A stretch of DNA of 30,793 nt, taken from the NCBI GenBank assembly GCA_038751365.1, contig JBCDGH010000012.1, positions 1 through 30,793 on the forward strand. The letters run 5' to 3'. This document shows positions 16,425 to 23,186 of the stretch, one piece after another. The notes under the pieces are model-generated. The model saw nothing but the letters and a program-made list of their open reading frames with translations, did no database searches and was not told the DNA's origin. Made by a program: the position numbers and the translations under genes. Origin of the DNA: JBCDGH01 sp038751365 (GTDB lineage: Bacteria > Patescibacteriota > JACMRA01). The stretch's first letter is position 1, and the number at the start of each line of letters is the position of its first letter.

Positions 16425-16493
16425 TTCTAGACGCAGGCATAGCTAAAATTTTTTGGTATTGCTAATTTTAATCAGATGTGCTTACTTCTTTAT

Positions 16494-16507
16494 GCATTGA
16501 AAAATGC
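16494..16507 (+). other. GAAA-tetraloop hairpin in the leader of the 121-aa gene
   Basis: GCATT-GAAA-AATGC forms a perfect 5-bp stem closed by a GNRA-type tetraloop, 24 nt upstream of the start codon at 16531 and 12 nt before its Shine-Dalgarno sequence. A second GAAA-capped hairpin precedes the secreted protein gene at 23187. Confidence 0.4.
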
Positions 16508-16530
16508 TACAGTTTATCAGGAGTCTACTC

Positions 16531-16896
16531 ATGGGAAGAGTTAAGTTTTGCTACACAAAATATAGTAAGCAAGGGTTACAAAAATACTTACAGTTTGTAC
16601 TAGAAGCAAAAAATTCCACAGGCAATGAACGCAAAAAGCTTTTAGCTAAAGCCACGCATTACGGATGTTTTGATCCAACGACGTTTCTAGAAGAAGCGTT
16701 GAGCGAATTAAAAGAAGTAGAAGACTTGTCTAAAGAACCAAACCATAATCTGGTTTCTGCTTACACTGAACTAGGAGCTTCAAGTTACACAGCAGTTAAA
16801 CTTGCTGAATTCCACGAGCTGCACAAAGATGCTTTGACAAAATTAAATACAAGAAACACAGTGTGGAGAAGAGTACTTACATTTCTCAAATGCTAA
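16531..16896 (+). CDS. Hypothetical helical protein, 121 aa
   Basis: I choose the ATG at 16531 (MGRVKFCYTKY) rather than the one at 16504, because AGGAG at 16519-16523 is spaced 7 nt from it. The product is cytoplasmic, basic at the N terminus and likely all-helical (LQKYLQFVLEAKNS, PTTFLEEALSELKEVEDL), with 3 Cys and several His. I recognise no family. The last ~50 residues (LVSAYTELGASSYTAVKLAE ... WRRVLTFLKC) faintly echo the C-terminal motif of the small-protein cassettes at 21488-22626, too weakly to claim homology. A strong terminator follows directly, so it is a monocistronic unit. Confidence 0.7.
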   Translation: MGRVKFCYTKYSKQGLQKYLQFVLEAKNSTGNERKKLLAKATHYGCFDPTTFLEEALSELKEVEDLSKEPNHNLVSAYTELGASSYTAVKLAEFHELHKDALTKLNTRNTVWRRVLTFLKC

Positions 16897-16905
16897 ACTT
16901 CATTC

Positions 16906-16942
16906 AGGTGAGTCGACTATTTGTCCTCACCTTTATTATTTT
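16906..16942 (+). terminator. Intrinsic terminator of the 121-aa gene
   Basis: AGGTGAG (16906-16912) and CTCACCT (16926-16932) form a perfect 7-bp stem. TTATTATTTT follows on the plus strand, 7 nt after the stop codon. Confidence 0.8.
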
Positions 16943-16980
16943 AAAAAATTTCAACTCTTGACTAATCGTTAAGTAAATGT

Positions 16981-17024
16981 CTGTGTGGGACTAGGTCTGT
17001 TTAAATACAAGACCTGGTTCACAG
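16981..17024 (+). promoter_or_regulatory. Long stem-loop in the 5' leader of the 272-aa gene
   Basis: CTGTG (16981-16985) pairs with CACAG (17020-17024). After a 3-nt bulge, GACTAGGTCT (16989-16998) pairs with AGACCTGGTT (17010-17019), leaving an 11-nt loop. Two of the pairs are G-T on the plus strand. They become G-U in plus-strand RNA but A-C mismatches on the other strand, which supports a plus-strand leader RNA element. It ends 6 nt before the purine-rich ribosome site AAGAAAGAGGG. Confidence 0.6.
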
Positions 17025-17047
17025 AAATTAAGAAAGAGGGAATTCAG

Positions 17048-17866
17048 ATGTCTGATCTAAAACTGATTGAGACCAACCATGGTGTAGAATTTGAAAAAGC
17101 TGGTAAAATTTTTAATGGAGAGAAAGCTATTTATAAAATTGTCGATAATACCACTGGACCAGAAAGTGTCTATCTTGGTAATCTAACTCTCTTTGAGGGA
17201 TCGCTACATGAAAACAGTCAAGATATAGAGGTCAAAAATCTAGAGTATAATTCTAATCTTGGATTCGTAAAATTTGAAGGTAATGTTGAAGAATTAGTCT
17301 CGGATAATAATTTTGGAGGTGAAAATAAAAAAACTTCGATAGAGGAAAGCTCTAAGAGCTTCAGAAATGATAAGTTAGTTAGATTCGGTACAACTAGTTT
17401 TGAAACCGAAGAAAAAACACTTAAAAAAGGTTTAAATCTCGAAACTGCATCAGCAAAGACTAAAAGCTACGACTTGGACGAGACAACACCCTTAATTTAT
17501 AAACAGCAAGATCTAAAATATTTTGCTTATGAGACAAATGATGAAATTCTTGAAGGAGGTTTAACGTTCAACCTTCAAAAAATTGAGGAAGTAGACATAA
17601 ACAACGATAATCTTACAGACTATCTTTTAACTAATCTCGAGACTCAAGTTTTTAAGGACGGCCTTGTAGAAACTCAAACAACCATAACAGAATTTCTGGG
17701 ATCTCACGAAAATGTTTTAGTTCAAGGGCAGAGCAACACTGACACAACTATCGATCATTCTTTTGAGGACATACCCTTCCAAAACCTTTTGATTGGTTAT
17801 GTTCCAGCTACTTCTGGTACCGGTTTTATTCAGGAATTTAACGAAGATCCTTCCGCAGCCGGTTAA
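17048..17866 (+). CDS. Acidic hypothetical protein, 272 aa
   Basis: The ATG at 17048 (MSDLKLIETNHG) has a clear ribosome site (AAGAAAGAGGG). The earlier GTG at 16985 would lie inside a leader stem-loop and is rejected. The protein is strongly acidic, Asn/Glu/Thr-rich and probably beta-rich, with no signal peptide or transmembrane helix. DINNDNLTDYLL at ~183-194 matches the D-x-N-x-D-x3-D calcium loop of dockerin/FG-GAP/EF-hand-like sites. The C terminus is Gly/Ser/Thr-rich (YVPATSGTGFIQEF). I recognise no family. Absence of a classical signal leaves open export by a dedicated transporter such as the adjacent ABC membrane subunits; this is speculation. A strong terminator follows. Confidence 0.75.
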   Translation: MSDLKLIETNHGVEFEKAGKIFNGEKAIYKIVDNTTGPESVYLGNLTLFEGSLHENSQDIEVKNLEYNSNLGFVKFEGNVEELVSDNNFGGENKKTSIEESSKSFRNDKLVRFGTTSFETEEKTLKKGLNLETASAKTKSYDLDETTPLIYKQQDLKYFAYETNDEILEGGLTFNLQKIEEVDINNDNLTDYLLTNLETQVFKDGLVETQTTITEFLGSHENVLVQGQSNTDTTIDHSFEDIPFQNLLIGYVPATSGTGFIQEFNEDPSAAG

Positions 17867-17918
17867 TTTTTCTTAATTTTCTAGAATACTATCGTAATAA
17901 AATGTGATAGCTAATTAT

Positions 17919-17954
17919 AAATCGTCTTTCAACAATATGGAGGACGGTTTTTTT
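17919..17954 (+). terminator. Intrinsic terminator of the 272-aa gene
   Basis: AAATCGTCTTT (17919-17929) pairs with GAGGACGGTTT (17940-17950) over 11 positions, including G-U pairs, with a 10-nt loop and a T-tract running to 17954. Confidence 0.8.
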
Positions 17955-17963
17955 ATGCCTCAT

Positions 17964-19028
17964 TTATTTAATTAACTCATCATCTTCTAAGACTGGATAG
18001 GTTTGCTTACCAAACGTGCGAATAAATTTAAAGAGATCATTTATTCCGGCAATTTTGTCACTAAAGTTTTGAATAATCTGACCTAATCGCATGATTTGAC
18101 CTGAGCCACTAAGATAGGAAATGATAAAAGCAATCGCAAAGTTAGTTTCTATAGACCCCTGCTCTACCAGATTGTAAATTACTAACATTATTAAAGTCAC
18201 GCTAGTAATATAAATCATTCTGACTAAGGTAGTAATTACTCCATTGGTAAAATAATAGTTAGCTTTAGCTAGGGAGCTCTCTCGAGCCACCTCAATCATT
18301 TTTTTGTTTTGCTCATTACTAGCAAAGACTGAACGGATTAAAGAGTTTTGCTGAAGATTCTCAATATTTACTGCAGACAATCGATCTCTTTTGCTAATCA
18401 TCTCTTTATGAAATATTTTCAGATTCAACCTTAAAGAAAAGTACTGGAATGACAGAATTATAATAAAAGAGCTAATACTTATCACTGCTAACAGCCAATT
18501 AAGAGTACTTACAGCTACGACAACAGTTAAAAACCTAGATAAAATTGGTACTATACCACCTACTAGGGAGTTCATAGCATCTTGAATATTTCCACTAGCT
18601 CTATCAATTTTACTAATTATTTTTCCACTAGATTTGGTGCTGTGAAATATTGGATCGACGGTTAAGAAATAAGTATTAGCCGAGACTTTAATGCTCCTAC
18701 TCATCTCTAAGGTCATTAATAAATATTTTTTAAGATTCTGGCGGTTTAGTAGCTCAAGCAAAACGTATCCAAGAAAAAATCCATACACGTATTCTACTCT
18801 ACCGTTAATAAAAGCATAACCTATAATAATAGGTGTTAAGGCTTGGTAAGCGCCTTGGATTACCTCGGCAACTAAGGTAAAAGCAAATACAAACTTTTGC
18901 TGCAATAATATTTTCCACCAGGGTTTATTAAAATCTACATTCACCAGATTAACTTGATTTCTAAAATTATATAGCCTTGATAAGAGCGAAGCTAGTTGCT
19001 CTAAGCGAACTGATGTAAAAAAATTCAT
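17964..19028 (-). CDS. ABC-exporter membrane subunit without ATPase domain (third copy), 354 aa
   Basis: This is an ABC_membrane (type IV, ABCB-like) domain with about six hydrophobic helices and no Walker or signature motifs. It shares with its two neighbours the N-terminal VDFNKPWWKILLQQK, the intracellular-loop stretch YFLTVDPIFHSTKSSGKII followed by SKIDR, ENLQQNSLIRSVFASNEQ in the second intracellular loop, and the tail LFKFIRTFGKQTYPVLEDDE. In ordinary exporters the ATPase would begin soon after this tail. It follows the 356-aa copy by 18 nt, so they are co-transcribed and could form a heterodimer. A partner ATPase must act in trans, perhaps the one at 13821-14639. The substrate is unknown. 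Confidence 0.8.
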   Translation of the reverse strand: MNFFTSVRLEQLASLLSRLYNFRNQVNLVNVDFNKPWWKILLQQKFVFAFTLVAEVIQGAYQALTPIIIGYAFINGRVEYVYGFFLGYVLLELLNRQNLKKYLLMTLEMSRSIKVSANTYFLTVDPIFHSTKSSGKIISKIDRASGNIQDAMNSLVGGIVPILSRFLTVVVAVSTLNWLLAVISISSFIIILSFQYFSLRLNLKIFHKEMISKRDRLSAVNIENLQQNSLIRSVFASNEQNKKMIEVARESSLAKANYYFTNGVITTLVRMIYITSVTLIMLVIYNLVEQGSIETNFAIAFIISYLSGSGQIMRLGQIIQNFSDKIAGINDLFKFIRTFGKQTYPVLEDDELIK

Positions 19029-19046
19029 AGCTTTACATTGGCATAA

Positions 19047-20117
19047 TTAACGACAATTGACCAGTTGATCACTCTCAAGCACTGGATAAGTCTGTTTCCC
19101 AAAACTCCTGATAAAATCAAATAGATCTTGAATATTAGATATGCTGGTAATTAGTTTCTCAGCTTGATTACTAAAACTCATTATTTTATTTAAAGAATCA
19201 ATATAAATTGTAGTCATTCCTACTGCAATAATCGGATTCAAATCCCCAGCCTGCACTTGTCTAAGTAGCAAAAAGCTTACTACGGCTACACCTATGATTA
19301 ACAAATACAGTATAACAGTAAAAATACTCACGGTTCCAAAGTCTTTAGCGGCAGTATAAATACCAGCATCCAAGCTCGTTTTTGATAGTTTTTGCTCTTG
19401 CTCAGATGTTCCAAAAGCTGATCTAATTAAAGCAATCTGCTGTAAACTCTCGACCTGGATTGATTTTTGCTCGTCTTCTTTTTTAATTTTCAAAGGATTC
19501 AAAGCTTGATTATTTCTTATAACTCCCTGCACAGCGATAAAGCCAAAAAATAAATTAATTAGAAAACCAGTTAAAGCAACAAAAATGCTAGAAAAGCTTA
19601 GAATGATAGTCGACATAATTGTAGAGACTAGTACCGATATACAGTGAAAGATTAAAATAAAACCAAAAATATTAAAAGACTCAGCGCCTCTAGATATCTT
19701 AGAAATTATCTGCCCACTAGATCTAGTACTGTGATAAATCGGATCAACTGTTAGAAAAAATTTAGTAGCTGCGTACTGAATACTTAGATTAGTACTATTC
19801 TCAACATAAATAATAATTGATAGGGCCAGACAACTCAGAGTAAATCTAGTGAAATAACCCAAAAGCGTTAACCCAAGTAGAGATGTCGATTGTTGCTGTA
19901 TACTGTACGCAATAGCTAAAGTACCAATACTATCCCAAGCTAAAGCTACACACCACATTAGCATAGCTGAGATCACTCGCCATTTCTGCTGAAGATAAAT
20001 CTGATACCAAGGTTTGTTAAAATCAACCTTCAATTTAGTAGTTCTAGAATCAACCTTAAAGAATTTTCTAAGCCACAAAAAGTATTTTTGAGTAGGTTGC
20101 TGGTTAATAAAGGGCAT
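19047..20117 (-). CDS. ABC-exporter membrane subunit without ATPase domain (second copy), 356 aa
   Basis: It is paralogous to the genes on both sides. Shared landmarks are VDFNKPWYQIYLQQKW, KFFLTVDPIYHSTRSSGQ followed by IISKISRG, ESLQQIALIRSAFGTSEQEQ and LFDFIRSFGKQTYPVLESDQ. About six transmembrane helices are visible and no nucleotide-binding motif. It ends VNCR, slightly past the shared tail. Eighteen nt separate it from the next copy, and 115 nt with imperfect inverted repeats separate it from the previous one, so the first copy may be transcribed separately. Function in a complex with a trans-acting ATPase is inferred. Confidence 0.8.
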   Translation of the reverse strand: MPFINQQPTQKYFLWLRKFFKVDSRTTKLKVDFNKPWYQIYLQQKWRVISAMLMWCVALAWDSIGTLAIAYSIQQQSTSLLGLTLLGYFTRFTLSCLALSIIIYVENSTNLSIQYAATKFFLTVDPIYHSTRSSGQIISKISRGAESFNIFGFILIFHCISVLVSTIMSTIILSFSSIFVALTGFLINLFFGFIAVQGVIRNNQALNPLKIKKEDEQKSIQVESLQQIALIRSAFGTSEQEQKLSKTSLDAGIYTAAKDFGTVSIFTVILYLLIIGVAVVSFLLLRQVQAGDLNPIIAVGMTTIYIDSLNKIMSFSNQAEKLITSISNIQDLFDFIRSFGKQTYPVLESDQLVNCR

Positions 20118-20131
20118 ATTTTACTAAGTTA

Positions 20132-20232
20132 AGAACTGGTTCTAGATACATTCACCAGCGTGAGTTTTTAAATTTTAATAACTCGTAGACCCGCTAAATA
20201 ATAGCAAAATATACGATAGTGGTCAAAAGAGT
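20132..20232 (-). other. Intergenic inverted repeats between exporter subunits
   Basis: AGAAC-TG-GTTCT at 20132-20143 is a 12-bp near-palindrome. Further in, AACTC...GAGTT encloses GACC...GGTC between about 20178 and 20235. The folded region could be a weak terminator or processing site for the first subunit's mRNA; there is no T-tract of note. Confidence 0.3.
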
Positions 20233-21279
20233 TTAATCTAATACAGGATAAGTTTGTTTCCCAAAACTCCTAATAAAATCAAACAAATCAATAAGACGAC
20301 TAATTCTATCGCTGAACCTTTCAACTGCTCTACCTAAAAAGATAATCTGAGTTGAAGCAGTTAAAAAAGAACCTAACAACCCAATAGCTATTGGTAGCGG
20401 AAGTAAATTTTCATTTATCTTATCTAGCGTAATTGTACCAACTACCATAAAACTAACCACAAACAATACCCTGGTGATATTTGTAGCGAAAATACCTACT
20501 AGCCATTTAGTGGCCTGAACTGAGGAAAATCTAGAAGTTAAGTTACGAACCTTGTTTATTTGTTCATTAGAAGCAAAAGACGATCTAATATGATTGACTT
20601 GTTGCAACGTTTCTACCCCAGCAGCTTTTAAGTTGTCTTCACTTTCTATTACGGCCGGTGTAACAATATTAACCCTAAGTATTTGATTGAAAACTGCTAC
20701 TGAACATAACAATATTACGCTTATCATTGCGTAAATACCTATCTCAAAGTTAATGTTAATAATAGCTATGACTACCGCTAATAAACCTGCTAATGCTCCA
20801 GATAATTCAAACATAAAAACATCTAATATAGATTCCACTGCCTCACTACCGCGACCAACTTTAGAAATTACTTGCCCCGAGGATCTAGAGACATGAAACT
20901 TAGGATCTACAACCAAGAAAAACTTTACTGCGCTGTAATAGACACTATTAATGAGATTAGCTACAGCAATAGTATAGTTATGCATTACAAAGCTACCAAC
21001 TACGTAAACGCTTAGATATCCAATTGAAGCTAAGTAAAACAAGCTTTTATCCATTCGAGTTATTACTAGACTTAGAATGATTGGAAAAGTAGCCATAAAA
21101 GATCTTATGACTATCTCTAAGAAAAACACAACGGCGAGCCTTTTTATTTCAAACTTAAAGATGTTATACCAAGCTTGGCTAAAATCAACATTATGTTGAC
21201 GAGCCCTCTTAGCAAATCCAAATGCATTTTCGAATAAAGGAAAGTATTTTTGACTGAATTCTTTGTTACTTCTGAACAT
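20233..21279 (-). CDS. ABC-exporter membrane subunit without ATPase domain (first copy), 348 aa
   Basis: This is the same architecture as the two downstream paralogues: VDFSQAWYNIFKFEIKR, KFFLVVDPKFHVSRSSGQ followed by VISKVGRG, ETLQQVNHIRSSFASNEQ and LFDFIRSFGKQTYPVLD at the extreme C terminus. About six hydrophobic helices are visible. The stop immediately after PVLD shows that the lack of an ATPase domain is the native end rather than a frameshift, because all three copies stop within about seven residues of each other. The 20 bp after the ATG and the upstream 200 bp are shared with a divergent small-protein cassette, which may link their regulation. Confidence 0.8.
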   Translation of the reverse strand: MFRSNKEFSQKYFPLFENAFGFAKRARQHNVDFSQAWYNIFKFEIKRLAVVFFLEIVIRSFMATFPIILSLVITRMDKSLFYLASIGYLSVYVVGSFVMHNYTIAVANLINSVYYSAVKFFLVVDPKFHVSRSSGQVISKVGRGSEAVESILDVFMFELSGALAGLLAVVIAIININFEIGIYAMISVILLCSVAVFNQILRVNIVTPAVIESEDNLKAAGVETLQQVNHIRSSFASNEQINKVRNLTSRFSSVQATKWLVGIFATNITRVLFVVSFMVVGTITLDKINENLLPLPIAIGLLGSFLTASTQIIFLGRAVERFSDRISRLIDLFDFIRSFGKQTYPVLD

Positions 21280-21403
21280 ATTTTTAATTAAAGTTAGGTT
21301 GTGCTAAGTTGTCTACACATGTTCAATAGCTCAATTTTGACACTTAATACCTGAGTCAAGAAAGAGTTTATACGAGCTTATGGCTGATCTCGAGTTATTT
21401 TCT

Positions 21404-21432
21404 TTGACATGTCTATTTTTTTATGTTTTTAT
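21404..21432 (+). promoter_or_regulatory. Cassette A promoter
   Basis: TTGACA (21404-21409), a 17-bp spacer and TTTTAT (21427-21432); a TATACT at 21430-21435 is an alternative -10 box with a longer spacer. As in cassettes B and C, the -35 box sits in TTTGACAT and the leader word ATCTAC follows the -10 box by 14 bp. Confidence 0.6.
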
Positions 21433-21439
21433 ACTTTTT

Positions 21440-21487
21440 GGGGTAAATCTACTACAAAACCAAATTATTAATAGGAGTAGTAGCAGA
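21440..21487 (+). promoter_or_regulatory. Shared leader of cassette A with ribosome site
   Basis: GGGGTAAATCTACTACAA (21440-21457) matches the leader word of the other cassettes, GGGTnnATCTACnnCAA. AGGAG (21473-21477) lies 10 nt before the ATG at 21488. This positions the gene start at 21488 rather than at the ATG at 21380, which is upstream of the promoter. Confidence 0.65.
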
Positions 21488-21664
21488 ATGAACGAAGTTC
21501 AACAGTCTATAAATAATTTTGAAAATGCTAAGGAAATTGTATTGAGTTTTAAAGATCGAGGTGAGACTCTATCTCGACTTATATTGCTAGCACAAAACCC
21601 TACTGACTTGAAGCTAAAGGACTGGTCACAATTACTGAGGAATACTTGGTTAGCATCTAGCTAA
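21488..21664 (+). CDS. Small-protein cassette A, 58 aa
   Basis: I place the start at 21488 (MNEVQQSINN), because promoter, leader and AGGAG match the two following cassettes. An in-frame ATG at 21380 lies ahead of that promoter and would add an unconvincing hydrophobic translation of it. The product is a short, soluble, helical protein. Its last ~45 residues (IVLSFKDRGETLSRLILL ... LKDWSQLLRNTWLAS) share with cassettes B and C the pattern [IV][IV]x4-5Gx(1-2)hxxhhxxh...P...[WF]xxhLxxh[WY]. Function unknown. It is monocistronic with a strong terminator 8 nt after the stop. Confidence 0.65.
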   Translation: MNEVQQSINNFENAKEIVLSFKDRGETLSRLILLAQNPTDLKLKDWSQLLRNTWLASS

Positions 21665-21671
21665 ATCCCGC

Positions 21672-21713
21672 ACCACCCTTTCCGATGAATTTCGATGTGG
21701 GTGGTTTTATTTT
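21672..21713 (+). terminator. Cassette A terminator, near-identical to cassette B's
   Basis: ACCACCC (21672-21678) pairs with GGGTGGT (21699-21705), followed by TTTTATTTT. Over 37 positions, loop included, it differs from the cassette B terminator at a single base. Confidence 0.85.
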
Positions 21714-21800
21714 GCTGTAATTTTGGAAGGTAAGCTCTTGCTCAGACGTCAGGAAGTGTATAAAAACAATTAACTAAGCAACTATCTCAAGTTAATTTAT

Positions 21801-21829
21801 TTGACATAGCTAGTTAGTTATCTTTTAAT
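21801..21829 (+). promoter_or_regulatory. Cassette B promoter
   Basis: TTGACA (21801-21806), a 17-bp spacer and TTTAAT (21824-21829). The predicted start falls at or just before GGG at 21837. Confidence 0.7.
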
Positions 21830-21836
21830 ACCAGAC

Positions 21837-21879
21837 GGGTTTATCTACTGCAAACTCAACAAAAACTGGAGGCTGTAGT
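21837..21879 (+). promoter_or_regulatory. Shared leader of cassette B with ribosome site
   Basis: GGGTTTATCTACTGCAAAC (21837-21855) matches the cassette leader word. TGGAGG at 21867-21872 is spaced 7 nt from the ATG at 21880. Confidence 0.65.
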
Positions 21880-22128
21880 ATGTTTGATAATTTTAGAAAC
21901 GAAAGCTTGTTTGACTCAATTTTAGAAAAAGAAGATTTAGATGAAAAAAAAGAATTTAGTAAAATTAGCTTAAATGAGAACAGAATTAGGCTAATTATTA
22001 GCGATATAAAAAGTAAAGGTATAACCTTACCTGAAGTTTTTATTAGAGTTGAGATTGATTTTCCAGCATGGGTCAACCTAACTGAGTTTAAAAACATATT
22101 ATTTAAACTTTGGAATCAGATTGAGTAG
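21880..22128 (+). CDS. Small-protein cassette B, 82 aa
   Basis: This is a highly charged small protein. An acidic, Lys/Glu-rich N-terminal half (FDSILEKEDLDEKKEF) precedes the C-terminal motif shared with cassettes A and C: IISDIKSKGITLPEVFIRVE, then FPAW and LTEFKNILFKLWNQIE. There is no signal peptide or transmembrane segment. It has its own promoter, leader, GGAGG and terminator. An overlapping 90-codon open frame on the other strand is rejected because it lacks all of these. Function unknown. Confidence 0.75.
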   Translation: MFDNFRNESLFDSILEKEDLDEKKEFSKISLNENRIRLIISDIKSKGITLPEVFIRVEIDFPAWVNLTEFKNILFKLWNQIE

Positions 22129-22140
22129 ACCTAAACCCTA

Positions 22141-22180
22141 ACCACCCTTTCCGATTAATTTCGATGTGGGTGGTTTTTTT
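22141..22180 (+). terminator. Cassette B terminator
   Basis: ACCACCC (22141-22147) pairs with GGGTGGT (22168-22174), followed by T7. The 20-nt loop (TTTCCGATTAATTTCGATGT) is the same as in cassette A apart from one base, although it has no evident internal pairing. Confidence 0.88.
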
Positions 22181-22271
22181 ATATCAATATAACTTCTTAT
22201 AAATTATTCATTCACCAACATATACTTAAGTAAAATATTACTATCTTAGCCTATATCTCAAAAAAATATAT

Positions 22272-22300
22272 TTGACATAAGTTTAATTTAGTCCTATAAA
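22272..22300 (+). promoter_or_regulatory. Cassette C promoter
   Basis: TTGACA (22272-22277), a 17-bp spacer and TATAAA (22295-22300). The predicted start falls at about GGG at 22308. Confidence 0.75.
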
Positions 22301-22307
22301 GTAGTCA

Positions 22308-22353
22308 GGGTATATCTACCACAATTCCTAATCAATAAAGAAAGGATAGTGGT
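22308..22353 (+). promoter_or_regulatory. Shared leader of cassette C with ribosome site
   Basis: GGGTATATCTACCACAATTC (22308-22327) matches the cassette leader word. AAAGGA (22341-22346) lies 7 nt before the ATG at 22354. Confidence 0.65.
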
Positions 22354-22626
22354 ATGAAAGATAATTTTGATAGCATTTCTGAAGAGTTCAACATTTCTGA
22401 AACATATTATTTTTGGGAATTTCGCGAAGAAGAAAATCAAGAAATAGATTACGATCTAATATTTTGTGACGAATTTTGGTATGAGATATATGCTACCAAA
22501 GTAGTTGATGAATACATTGAATCTGGTTTAAGTTTCGAAGAAATGGTATGGAGAGTTGATCCACCTCCAGGTTTAAGCTCAAACAAATGGATAGATCTTC
22601 TAGAAGAAATTTATAATTACTCCTAA
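22354..22626 (+). CDS. Small-protein cassette C, 90 aa
   Basis: This is a very acidic, aromatic-rich small protein (YYFWEFREEENQEIDYD). Its C-terminal ~45 residues carry the family pattern: VVDEYIESGLSFEEMVWRVD, then PPPGL, then KWIDLLEEIYNYS. No signal peptide or transmembrane segment is seen. The N-terminal parts of A, B and C differ in length and sequence while the C-terminal motif is kept, which suggests a common binding module with a variable head. The gene is monocistronic, with its own promoter, leader, ribosome site and terminator. Function unknown; a regulator or an exported or antitoxin-like peptide are possibilities without proof. Confidence 0.75.
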   Translation: MKDNFDSISEEFNISETYYFWEFREEENQEIDYDLIFCDEFWYEIYATKVVDEYIESGLSFEEMVWRVDPPPGLSSNKWIDLLEEIYNYS

Positions 22627-22637
22627 TAAAACCCTAT

Positions 22638-22672
22638 ACCACCTACGCATAATTTTGTAAGGTGGTTTTTTT
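22638..22672 (+). terminator. Cassette C terminator
   Basis: ACCACCT (22638-22644) pairs with AGGTGGT (22660-22666), followed by a T-tract to 22672. The stem resembles the A and B terminators but the loop (ACGCATAATTTTGTA) is different. Confidence 0.85.
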
Positions 22673-22924
22673 GTTACATCCATCCCATGTTAACTTACAC
22701 AAACTTTCACCTAAACTAGACTTGAAAAAAGTTATTTACTTACTTATTAAAAGTATTAGTTGTGGAAGTTGGAAGTGTAATTGGTATAACTTAGCTAATT
22801 TATAGCTGCTGTCGAATATATTTTCTTGACTTTTTAGTATTTTTATGCAGTAATTTAGTTGCTTGAGAGTGATTTATTTAACTTTCAAGTATCTTTAAGT
22901 ACTGTTTATTGATAATTTTTTATT

Positions 22925-22984
22925 CGACTAAACCTGTTCCAAAAATGAACGGGAAGCATACGGAAAAATTATGCGGTTTGATCG
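22925..22984 (+). ncRNA. Possible three-way-junction RNA element
   Basis: An outer stem CGACTAAACC (22925-22934) with GGTTTGATCG (22975-22984) has one mismatch. It encloses two hairpins, GTTC/GAAC (22936-22950) and GCATA/TATGC (22956-22974), whose loops both contain AAAAAT. It fits no riboswitch class I can name. In AT-rich DNA such short stems also arise by chance. Confidence 0.35.
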
Positions 22985-23098
22985 AAAATTACATTAATTA
23001 ATACTTAATAGCTTCACAGTCAAAAAATTTATAATTCTCTTTTCAAAATTTACTCCCTTTCCTAGTGATGTCATACATACATCCTTAAGCTAGTAAAA

Positions 23099-23112
23099 GA
23101 TAGGAAACTATC
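23099..23112 (+). other. GAAA-tetraloop hairpin in the leader of the secreted protein gene
   Basis: GATAG-GAAA-CTATC is a perfect 5-bp stem with a GNRA tetraloop, about 75 nt upstream of the start codon. Confidence 0.4.
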
Positions 23113-23186
23113 GAGATAAAGTAATAAAGTTAAGAAAATTATAAAGTACGTACATCTACAACAATCTCATCAGGAGTATTTTAGTT

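Larger units (their letters stand above)
22673..23186 (+). promoter_or_regulatory. 514-bp intergenic region upstream of the secreted protein gene
   Basis: There is no credible ORF. It holds two promoter-like pairs, TTGAAA-17-TATTAA (22722-22750) and TTGACT-17-AGTAAT (22826-22854). It also holds a possible three-way RNA fold (22925-22984), a GAAA-capped hairpin (23099-23112) and a TATAAA (23140-23145). That is followed by GTACATCTACAACAATC (23150-23166), which resembles the cassette leaders, then CAGGAG (23171-23176) 10 nt before the ATG. The length and structure suggest a long regulated leader or an unannotated RNA. Confidence 0.5.

Noticed and set aside
16958..16963. TTGACT as the -35 box of the 272-aa gene
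   Set aside because: No acceptable -10 box occurs 16-18 bp downstream; the bases there form the leader stem.
21380..21487. ATG at 21380 as the start of cassette A
   Set aside because: It lies upstream of a promoter and leader that match cassettes B and C. The extra 36 residues look like translation of AT-rich promoter DNA, and AGGAG points to 21488.
21825..22097. A 90-codon minus-strand ORF opposite cassette B
   Set aside because: It spans the promoter and coding region of cassette B. It has no promoter or ribosome site of its own, and its translation is a low-complexity shadow.
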